Part shown: one piece after another, positions 1 to 8,490 of the stretch
How positions within the stretch are numbered: the first letter of the stretch is position 1
Layout: every line of letters begins with the position of its first letter
Assembly (NCBI GenBank): GCA_030760725.1
Contig: JASWHV010000012.1
Location: forward strand, 32,891,652-32,955,651
Direction: 5' to 3'
Source of the DNA: Neostapfia colusana
Taxonomy: Eukaryota > Streptophyta > Magnoliopsida > Poales > Poaceae
DNA length: 64,000 nt
The notes under the pieces: generated by a model
What the model was told of the DNA's origin: nothing
Seen by the model: only the letters and a program-made list of their open reading frames with translations
The model's database searches: none
Made by a program: the position numbers and the translations under genes

Positions 1-2
1 AG

Positions 3-806
3 GTGGAACCAATCGAAAATGACATGGAGGATGATCCACAAGAACAGCATTGGTACGCACCTCAGGAGGAGTTTCACGCGGGCTTAGACCCAGCAGAGTC
101 TCATGAAGCTATGCCGGGAGTAGATGAATCCGAAGAGGAGCCACCCCTTGCTGAGGCCGAGAATGAAGGTGGTGAACGGGCCAACCATTCAGTTCAAGAA
201 TTACGGTCTGACGGGATGGAGGGAGGACACATATCCAAGGAGCTTAAAGAGTTCCTGGATTGCTGCAGCCTATACCCGGAATATCTCCTCAAGAAAGTCC
301 CTCGTTTAGGACATGAAGAGTGGAAGGCTGAAGTAACCATCCTATATAACATTAGGGTTGTCACCCGGCACTTCACACCCACATGGAGAGCTACAAGGGC
401 AGAAGCTATCGATGATGTTGCATGGGATGCACTCACGGGACTGTGCTACGCCTTCCGTGAGCAGCTTGAGAACACTACTTTTGAGCTGCACCCGTATCGG
501 AAGAGTGGTACAAGGGGGATAATTGGACCCCATAGAGGGGCTCTTTCCAACCCAAAAGCTTCTGATAAGTCTCAGAAGTTGCTCGTGGAGTTAGGAAACC
601 GCTATGCAAGCGCACAAGAAGAGATCTGTTACCTCTGCATGAAGTTGTACTTGCTGGAAAAACAAGAGGAGACTCGTGCCAACGCGGGAGCAAATAGAGC
701 ACCAGAGTCATCTATCCCTACATGGACTGCCGACTCACCATGGTGTGCGCCCATGTATGGACCACCCCTGTCACATAGCGAGAACAACACCGGTTCACAC
801 GATTAA
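3..806 (+). CDS. accessory ORF upstream of gag in gypsy family 1 (partial at 5' end)
   Basis: The reading frame is open from the window edge for 267 codons and ends at a stop at 804-806. The first in-frame ATG is at 24, but the frame is open to the left, so the true start may be outside. The N-terminal 60 residues are very acidic, with many Glu and Asp. The middle and C-terminal parts look globular, with several Trp, Tyr and Cys, and the C-terminal 60 residues are rich in Pro and Ser. I see no signal peptide, membrane segment or known motif. It sits about 310 bp before the gag start of the same retroelement. Some plant gypsy elements carry extra ORFs of unknown role in this place, and that is the most likely explanation; a captured host gene fragment is the alternative. 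It is notable for having no internal stop although the following gag-pol is broken. Confidence 0.5.
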   Translation: MEPIENDMEDDPQEQHWYAPQEEFHAGLDPAESHEAMPGVDESEEEPPLAEAENEGGERANHSVQELRSDGMEGGHISKELKEFLDCCSLYPEYLLKKVPRLGHEEWKAEVTILYNIRVVTRHFTPTWRATRAEAIDDVAWDALTGLCYAFREQLENTTFELHPYRKSGTRGIIGPHRGALSNPKASDKSQKLLVELGNRYASAQEEICYLCMKLYLLEKQEETRANAGANRAPESSIPTWTADSPWCAPMYGPPLSHSENNTGSHD

Positions 807-1093
807 GTTTAGGTTTCCCATTGAATAAGTTGTAATAGGAATGTTTAGATCGCAGTAAGTTAAATAAGAGTGGTGTGCAGAAATTTTTATGATGATTGCT
901 TGTGTTTGTGTGCTTGGTGTGAGTTGTCGGACGCTTCGGCGAATGTCCATATCCACACATAGTAGAGAGATGTGAGATGCTTCGGCACGTGTTCACATCC
1001 TCATATAGGCTGAAATTAATAAAAGAAGATACATAGTTCATACACCTTGATGCATATAGTTGGGGTCAATCTAAATTTCTATTTCCTACTCTA

Positions 1094-1112
1094 CTCTCTC
1101 TCTCTCTCTCTC
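1094..1112 (+). repeat. (CT)n microsatellite before gag
   Basis: A pure CT dinucleotide tract of about 19 bp ends five bases before the gag ATG at 1117. It lies in the untranslated leader of the retroelement. The stretch from 807 to 1093 before it is AT-rich leader with no recognisable feature. Confidence 0.8.
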
Positions 1113-1116
1113 ACAG

Positions 1117-2335
1117 ATGGTGAGAGAAAACTCCAACCGCCAACGGAGGAACGCTCGTGGTAACAATGAACCACAAGAGGATGGCAATGTTGAAGTTCCT
1201 GAAAATGCCAACCCCGGGGCTGATGCAAACAACCTTGAAGGTTGATGGCTATGCAGAACCAGCTCATGTAAACTATGATACAAATGTTGGGACAGCTGTA
1301 GGCCAACAACAATAACAATCCTAACCCCGTTCCTGCACCCCCACCGCTGCCACCGCACCGCCGGCTCAAAACAGATTGGGAGAGTTCATGAGGACTAGGC
1401 CGCCTACTTTTGCACAAGCCAATGATCCTATAGAGGCTGGTGATTGGATGAAGTCTATGGAAAAGAAGCTTGCTATTGTTCAGTGCAATGATCGGGAGAA
1501 AGTTCTCTTCGCATCACACCAACTCATGGGAGCAGCCGCTGATTGGTGGGACGCTCTTTGTAATGCTCATGTCAACCAGGAGACTATCACATGGGCTGAA
1601 TTCAAGGAGAGTTTTCGCTCTCACTATGTCCCTGCAGGAGTTGTGATGCTTAAAAGGCAAGAGTTTGAAGGTCTCCGCCAAGGAAGGAAGAGCGTGAATG
1701 AGTACTTCAACAAGTTCACACAGCTGTCAAGGTATGCTCCAGAAGATGTCAACACGGATCAAAGAAAGCAATACTTGTTCATGAGAGGATTGAACAACAA
1801 AATTCAAGTTCAGCTGCTCAACAATGATTATGCAAACTTCCAAAAGCTCGTAGACAAAGCTATCGTGGTGGAGAGCAAGATCCACGAGATTGAACAAGAA
1901 GGCAAGAGAAACATGTCGTATCAAGGACACCCACAAGGAAGTAATGTACGTCCCCGTTTTATGCCACCAGCTGCACCACATTATGGCTCGTCCGATTCTA
2001 CTTTCCGCCCTGCAAATCCACCTCGCCCTAATCAGCCACCACAGCAACGTCCTGTTATGGAAGCACCTCGTATGCCTATGTCTCCTGCGCCCCGTCCCAA
2101 CATGGGCGCCTATGCTCAAAACCAGCCTCGCCCCAGCGTTCCTGCTGGTATGGGCAACAAGGCATGTTTTTCATGCGGAGAGGTAGGACACTTTGCAAGT
2201 CAGTGCCCGAAGAAAGGCCTTGGTCAGCCGAGCAACGCGCCTAAACAAAACCCACGGCCGAATGGAGGAGCTATGCAAGGTAACCGTGGACAGCAGAACT
2301 ATGCTCATGGCAATGTGAATCACGTCTCCGCTTAG
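1117..2335 (+). pseudogene. gag: gag (capsid and nucleocapsid) of gypsy family 1, broken
   Basis: Gag packages the retroelement RNA into cytoplasmic particles. Translation from the ATG at 1117 gives an N-terminus rich in Asn and Arg, then meets a TGA at 1243. The frame shifts, and the main body is open from 1376 to 2332. This body has the plant retrotransposon gag domain (about residues 30-160, with the conserved DWWDAL-type motif), a Pro-rich linker and a CCHC zinc knuckle near residue 263-276 (C-x2-C-x4-H-x4-C). The TAG at 2333 replaces the GAG seen in the minus-strand family member near 56600, where gag reads straight into protease. In the intact family gag and pol were therefore probably one polyprotein. 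Confidence 0.85.
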
Positions 2336-2554
2336 GAAGCACAACAAGCTGAGGACGTCATGATTGGTATGTTTCTCGCCAACTCCAACCCAGCCACTAT
2401 TTTATTTGATTCCGGAGCATCGCATTCATTCATCTCATCCAAGTTTGTTGCCAAGTATAACATGCCCATATCCCACATGAAACAAACTATGTTGGTTAAT
2501 TCTCCAAGCGGAGAGATGAGGACTAATATAGTATGTCCGAAAAGTAAGCCATAA
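2336..2554 (+). pseudogene. retropepsin-like protease of gypsy family 1
   Basis: This aspartic protease would cut the gag-pol polyprotein. The segment is in frame with gag after the TAG at 2333. It contains the active-site motif DSGASHSFIS with its catalytic Asp, and the typical following strand about 30 residues on. The reading frame is lost at about 2550, where a stop precedes a short G-rich stretch, so the end of the protease and the linker to reverse transcriptase are damaged. The catalytic Asp is present here, unlike in the minus-strand family copy. Confidence 0.8.
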
Positions 2555-3410
2555 AATAAGGGGGGTAGACTTTCTTTCCAACCTTATTGTCTTGGATTCC
2601 CAAGGGATTGACATAATACCTGGAATGGACTGACTAAGCAAGCACAACGGAGTGATTCAATACGCTCAGAGGATCGTGCAGTTGACAAGTGAGCATGGTA
2701 CTCGTATTGAGTTCGAGGCAGCCCAACTGGCAACGGAGAAAGCAGTGCTGAACCACATCGAAGAAGCGACATTGGAAAGCATTCCGGTGGTTCAAGAATA
2801 TTCAGATGTGTTCCCGGAAGAACTTCCAGGTATGCCACCTGACCGGGACATTGAATTTGCCATTGATTTAGTACCCGGAACTGCACCTATAGCGCAGATG
2901 CCATATACGATGCCTGCTAATGAATTAGTGGAGCTCAAGAAACAAATTCAGAAGCAGCTAGAAAAGGGTTTTATACGCTCAAGCTCGTCACCTTGGGGAG
3001 CCCCCGTGCTCTTCATAGACAAGAAAGATGGGACCCAAACGATGTGTGTGGACTATAGGTCTCTCAACGAGGTGACGATCAATAATAAATATCCGCTGCC
3101 CCGCATAGAGGACCTATTCGATAAAATGAAAGGTGCCCTAATTTTCTCCAAGATTGATCTTTGGTCGGGATACTTCTAGCTGGAGATTAAGCCCTCCGAC
3201 ATACCCAAGACTGCATTTCGAACACGGTATGGTTTGTATGAATATACCGTTATATCATTTGGGTTGACGAATGCACCCGCATACTTTATGTACCTCATGA
3301 CTAAGGTCTTCATGGAGTACTTGGACAAGTTCGTCATGGTGTATTCGAAAAGCGAGAAAGAACATGAAGAACACTTGAGATTGACGTTGCAGAAACTGTG
3401 AGAGAATCAA
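2555..3410 (+). pseudogene. pol: reverse transcriptase of gypsy family 1, catalytic box deleted
   Basis: This is the RNA-dependent DNA polymerase domain. Recognisable blocks are the [12 protein letters not shown] start, the [15 protein letters not shown] block, the [10 protein letters not shown] block with [10 protein letters not shown], the [10 protein letters not shown] block and the [10 protein letters not shown] block. Stops lie near 2629 (TGA), at 3177 (TAG, where a Gln codon is expected) and at 3399 (TGA). The strand that should hold the catalytic aspartate pair is missing. Comparison with the minus-strand copy at 55581-55601 shows a clean in-frame loss of 21 bp (seven codons, including the two Asp) at 3335/3336. 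The enzyme could not work even if the stops were read through. Confidence 0.85.
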
Positions 3411-4349
3411 TTGTATGCCAAGTTCAGCAAGTGTCAATTTTGGCTAAAGGAGATATCATTCTTAGGCCACATCATCTCCGAAGGAGTATCGGTTGATCCC
3501 GGGAAAGTGAGAGATGTTTTGAAGTGGAACCAACCGCAGAATGTGAGGGATATTCGGAGTTTACTTGGGATGGCTGGATACTACCACCGGTTCATCAAGG
3601 ATTTCTCTAAAATAGAGAAGCCTATGATGGAATTGCTGATGAAGGGGAAAGCATTTCAGTGGACACAAGCGTGTCAAAACAGCTTTGAGGAGCTAAAGAA
3701 GAGATTAACAACAGCGCCGGTTTTAGTATTGCTGGACGTGAGCAAGAGTTTCGACATATATTGTGACGCATCAAGATAAGGGCTCGGATGTGTGCTCATG
3801 CAAGGAGGCCAAGTGGTATCCTATGCATCGAGACAACTAAAGAAACATGAGCTGAATTATCCCACACACAACCTGGAATTTGCAGCCGTGGTACATGCCT
3901 TGAAGATTTGGAGGCATTATATTCTTGGCCACCGATGTGAGATCTATATGGATCACAAAAGCCTCAAGTATTTATTCACGCAAACGGATCTGAATTTGAG
4001 GCAACGTCAATGGTTGGAACTCATTAAGGATTATGATGTTGGAATCAACTATCACCCTGGAAAGGCCAACGCAGAAGCTGATGCATTAAGCCGAAAGGGA
4101 GCTTGTCACCAACTCACGGTTCGGGAGCTGCCACCCGAGCTGCGTAAGGAGTTTGAATGGTTACGTCTCGGGTTCTTGAGAGAGATGAAGGTGATAGAAC
4201 TGAACTCAACGCTGGAACAAGAGATACGAGATGGCCAAGCAACGAATGAGGAAATCAAAGGAAGAATCCGACAAGGCATAGAAAAGGATTTCAAGGAAGA
4301 CGAGAAAGGCACCCTTTGGTTAGGGAAAAGATTTGTGTGCCTAACGTGA
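3411..4349 (+). pseudogene. pol: RT thumb/connection and RNase H of gypsy family 1
   Basis: The first part, to 3776, covers the C-terminal part of the RT domain, including the FLGHIISEGVSVDP and SLLGMAGYYHRFIKDFS motifs typical of Ty3/gypsy. A TAA at 3777 replaces a Gln codon expected after DASR. The frame then continues from 3780 with the RNase H domain ([37 protein letters not shown], and the DALSRK end). RNase H would degrade the RNA template during reverse transcription. The linker to integrase overlaps the next segment in another frame. Confidence 0.85.
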
Positions 4350-5275
4350 AGCATATCTGTGACACGATACTAAAGGAGGCACATGACTCACCTTATTCCA
4401 TACACCCCGGCTGTACAAAGATGTACAAGGACCTGAAAATATGCTATTGGTGGGATGGCATGAAAAGGGATATTGCTGAATATGTTACCCTATGCGACAC
4501 GTGCCAACGAGTGAAGGCCGAACATCAAAGACCCACTGGATTGTTGCAGCCATTAAAAGTACCCGAGTGGAAGTGGGAAGACATCAGCATGGATTTTATA
4601 GTCGGATTGCTGTGTACTCCGTCCGGCTATGACTCCATTTGGGTTATCATGGACCGATTGATGAAAACAGCCCACTTCCTTCCTGTTAGAACCAAGTACA
4701 CCATCGCACAACTAGCCGAGCTGTATATGGAGCAAATCGTGTGTCATCATGGAGTTTCGAAGAGGATAGTTTCATATCGAGGTTCTCAATACCTCTAGGT
4801 TCTAGAAGGAGCTGCATGAAGCCATGGGTACACGGTTGAATTTCAGCTCCGCATATCACCCGCAAACCGACGGGCAAACTGATAGGACAAATCAGATTTT
4901 GGAAGACATGTTGAGAGATTGCGCCTTGAAACATGGGAGTAGTTGGGATAGGAGCTTGCCGTATGCTGAATTCTCATACAACAGCAGTCACCAAGCCAGC
5001 TTAAAGATGTTACCTTTCGAAGCATTGTATGGTAGACGGTGTAGAACACCGCTGTTCTGGAATGAGATCGGAGAAAGCCAAGTATTTGGACCCGAAGTGC
5101 TGCAAGACGCTGAAAAGTATGTCCAAACGATACGTGAAAACTTGAAGGTCGCTAAGTCATGACAAAAGGGTTATGCAAACAATAGGCGAAGAAGATTGAC
5201 CTTCAAAGTGGGAGACTTTGTGTATCTTAAGGTGTCGCCTACCTGAGAGCAAGACGGTTCAGCGTCAAAGGCAAG
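4316..5275 (+). pseudogene. pol: integrase of gypsy family 1, active site altered
   Basis: Integrase inserts the element cDNA into the host chromosome. The segment starts with a zinc-binding HHCC-like region (CDTCQRVKAEHQ near residue 60). The catalytic core follows, with the first Asp in SMDFIVGL and the Glu region in the DGQTDRTNQILEDML block. The second Asp, expected in an SDRG-type motif, is Tyr here (SYRGSQYL, near 4776). A TAG at 4796-4798 replaces what should be a sense codon, and the frame continues from 4824. Another stop lies at 5160-5162, and a frameshift near 5240 leads to the final segment. Confidence 0.85.
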
Positions 5276-5594
5276 TTGGCACCTCGCTACATCGGGCCAT
5301 TCAAGATTTTGGACAAGCGAGGAGAGGTAGCCTATCAACTAGAGCTGCCAACGCACCTCTCCAACGTGCATGACATGTTTCACGTATCTCAGCTCAAGAA
5401 ATGCCTACGAGTACCGGAAGAACAAGTACCGATGGATGAGCTAGAGCTTCAAGAGGATCTGACCTACGCGGAACACCCCGTCAAAATTTTGTACGTAAAG
5501 GAGAGGGTCACAAGAAACAAAGTGTTCCGTTGGTGCAAGGTACAATGGAGCCATCACACAGAAGCCGAAACTACATGGGAACGCTAGGAAGATC
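5276..5594 (+). pseudogene. pol: GPY/F and chromodomain tail of gypsy family 1 pol, split by a solo LTR
   Basis: The segment starts with the [11 protein letters not shown] motif (the GPY/F module after integrase), then VAYQLELP and [15 protein letters not shown] motifs. It ends with a chromodomain-like stretch ([25 protein letters not shown]). Chromodomains of this class steer insertion toward particular chromatin. A TAG at 5585-5587 replaces the Glu codon expected from the minus-strand copy. At 5594 the frame is cut by the solo LTR and resumes at 8415 for the last 23 or so codons (KAEFPHLF and the rest), ending near the polypurine tract. Confidence 0.8.
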
Positions 5595-8409
5595 TGTAAC
5601 ACCCTCAATTTCACTACCATGCATTGCATACATTTTTCATTTAGAGGAGCACTTAAAAAGAAGAAATGGAGAAAGGAATATAGAAATGGAAAGTAATGAA
5701 AATAAAATAGCTAAATTGAGCCACCACAATTTTTCCCAAATTTCCCCCTTCCCAAAAATTCAAAAAAAATCCCAATTTTCTTGATTTTCCCCAAATTCCC
5801 AAAAAAATCCCCTAGGGGGAATTCCCTCCGCATTTTGGGGGAATTTTTCCCCAAAATTGGTCGCACCAAATCAGGGGGAAGAAACCCTAATAGGGCCACC
5901 TCCCCTTTGGCCACAGCCCTTGAGGGGGGAACCCTAGTCCCCCACCTCTAGGACTCTTTGGTGAAGTCCCCCACCTTTAGGACTCTTTGGTTAAGTCCCC
6001 CACCTTTAGGACTCTTTGGTTAAGTCCCCCACATCTAGGACTCTTTGTCCCTCACCCCTAGGACTCTTTGGTTAAGTCCCATACCTCTAGGACTCTTTGT
6101 TTCCACCCCTCGGACTCTTTGGTTGAGTCCCATACTTCTAGAACTCTTTGTTTCCACCCCTAGGACTCTATGGTTGAGTCTGGACTCTTTGTTTCCACCC
6201 CTAGGACTCTTTTTCCCCCTTAAAAATACAACCCCCCTAGATGCACCCCGATAACCCTTTTTGGTCGCCCCCCTGCTGCCTCAAGACGCTGAGTTCCTCT
6301 CCCCCATGCCCAAGTCGCCGAGTTCCCCCCCCCCCTTGCCGGAGTTTGGCCGCCGTCGGGCCTCGTCATGCCTCGCCGTCGCCGTTGAAGAAACCCGACG
6401 TTCTGCCCTAGCCATAATTCTCCACAGAAAAATCCTCCGCTGCTGCCATTGCTAGGAGGGAGGCCCTGCCGCAAGGAAGAAGTGAGGTAGGTCTTCATTA
6501 CCCCTCTTACAACGTCGCCGCTGTTTCTACGCATTCATTTTCTTCGCCCCTTCGAGCAGAAACTTTTGCGTGTGGACAGCTCATGTTTTGGTCATTTTTT
6601 TACGGTGGAATTGATCTACATCTTGTGTCAAGATCATCACCACGTCCACACTTGATCCCAGAACCCTTGTTCATCATAAAACCCCATGAAAGCCTACTAA
6701 AATATGCAAGAACACGTACATACTGGTTTTATAAAACTGCACTCTAGGATTTGCATTCATCTACCCCATTGCATCTTGAGTAAAGTTTGTGCATGATAAT
6801 TGATTGCTGTAAATTTGTATGTGCGTGGTCGTGAGTAGAAGGATAAGCTCAAGAGGCCATCTACGAGGAACTACAGTACCAAGACTTCGAGACGCTTAAG
6901 AAACACGAGCCACGAGAGCAAGGAAAGTGCCCCTTCACCATATTGATCCCATGTTTTGAAACTGTTTTGTTTGCGAAAATGTTTATGCTTGTGTCAACTT
7001 GATGGGACACCTTTTTATAGGAGTTTATTAGTTTTGTTAACCATCCTTATCGCTGGGAAAGTTGATGAGTCGGGTATGGTCATTTTTTCTTTTTGCTTCG
7101 CTTAACTTACGAGATATGGGAAGCTGAAATTAAACTCGTTAGCTACTGCACTCATATGAATAAAGATGATGAGAACTTGATGATGTTAATGAGCATGGAA
7201 TCGGGGATATCTAGGAAAGCTTGGTTCGTGGATGTTGCTGAATGAGATGGTGGTTTACTTGCCGTAGATCTAAGGACCGGTTCATGCGAGCACATGCCAG
7301 GAAAACAGTGCCACCACAAGGTCAAATATGGGTGCGGCTTAGCTGACTAATTAGGTGTGTTGCTAGCTTGTTATGGACCATTGGATGGCGCAGGGAATGG
7401 GAGTCGAGAGGGACTGCCCTGGGAACTGCATGGCACAAGAGGGGACCCGTGGGTGGGAGAATGGAGATTCGAGTCTGCCGGTGAAACCTCATTGGGTCCG
7501 TATATCCTAGTAGCCCCTTTGTAAAGGCTATTTTGTGATCTCTTGGCCATATACTGACGGTTGTGTGCTGGTATAATGGAGGTTCTTTCTAGTCGCCGAC
7601 GGGTGACGAAATCACAAACTTGTGGGTAAAGTGGTGCCACCACTGCAGAGTGTAAAACTATCATGATAGCCGTGCTTCCGGTTACAAGCACTGGCCAACT
7701 TCCATGTTTAGAGGCAAAAATTGGAATGGTAATTTGGGTATGGTCATTGGGATTGGTTTTGGGACTGTTTTGAGTCATGACAATGAATTTGGCTTCGGCT
7801 ATATGAAAATAAGATGGTTATGAATATTTATGAGTATGAGCTGAACTTGAGAACGAGTAATGGCTGGTTGAGACTTGATAAATGGTGAACTATGATGAGA
7901 GAATGTTGCTGAATTACTTGGTTATGATGGGGTTTAACTCACCTAGAAATAGTTGTTGTTTTTACCTTGTTTGTGAAATAAAATTTGCTTGCTGCAATGA
8001 GCCTTTTTATTCCCTACCTTGTTGTAAGCTACATGTCATACTTTTTCCGCACTTGCTCAGTACGACATGTACTCACCCTTGCATTCCCACATATACATCA
8101 GCTACAGGAGAAGAGTACTTCGAAGAACAGGTGGAGTACTAGGCGTGCGCACTACCGTCAACATGCCTGTGGAGTTGAAGTTGGAGCCTGTTGTTTAGCC
8201 ATTTTCCGCTGTCGTTTAGAGTCTTCCGCTGCAAGAATAAGTTAGATATTCATGAGTGAGACATTGAGTCATTGTAATAAAGTAATTAAACACTATTCGT
8301 GCGTGGTCATATTCTGAATTTCATGTTGTGGAATACATGTGTATGTGTGATGAACATCCTGGGCACACATATGCATTCACTTGGTTCATTTTCGGAACCG
8401 GGTGTCACA
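5595..8409 (+). mobile_element. solo LTR of gypsy family 1, inserted in pol of its own family
   Basis: The unit begins TGTAACACCC and ends GGGTGTCACA, the same ends as the 3' LTR at 8491-11231, and the two align along their length. It is flanked by the 5-bp direct repeat AGATC (5590-5594 and 8410-8414), the usual gypsy target duplication. Joining the flanks restores the pol tail, so this is an insertion followed by LTR-LTR recombination and not a tandem duplication. It lies in the same orientation as its host. It carries the 29-bp minisatellite at about 5932-6215. Short ORFs inside it look like chance frames. Confidence 0.92.
5932..6215 (+). repeat. 29-bp minisatellite inside solo LTR
   Basis: About ten imperfect copies of a unit built on CCCCCACCTCTAGGACTC, with TTTGGTTAAGT filling the rest, run head to tail. 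The last copies are more divergent (TTTCCACCCCTAGGACTC). The matching tract in the neighbouring LTR has about seven copies, so the array changes length between copies. Confidence 0.85.
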
Positions 8410-8490
8410 AGATCTCAAGGCGGAATTTCCCCATCTCTTCTCCACTCTATCGAATCTCGAGGGTGAAATTCATTTTAAGGGGGGTGGGTT
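8410..8490 (+). other. end of pol and polypurine tract of the host element
   Basis: After the right copy of AGATC the sequence continues the pol reading frame (chromodomain tail, KAEFPHLF) and ends in the purine-rich tract AAGGGGGG at 8477-8484, six bases before the 3' LTR. The tract primes plus-strand DNA synthesis in LTR elements. The minus-strand family-1 copy has the same arrangement at 53287-53310. Confidence 0.85.

Noticed and set aside
1086..1417. Minus-strand frames opposite the gag start
   Set aside because: They translate the CT microsatellite complement and gag antisense, with no independent evidence.
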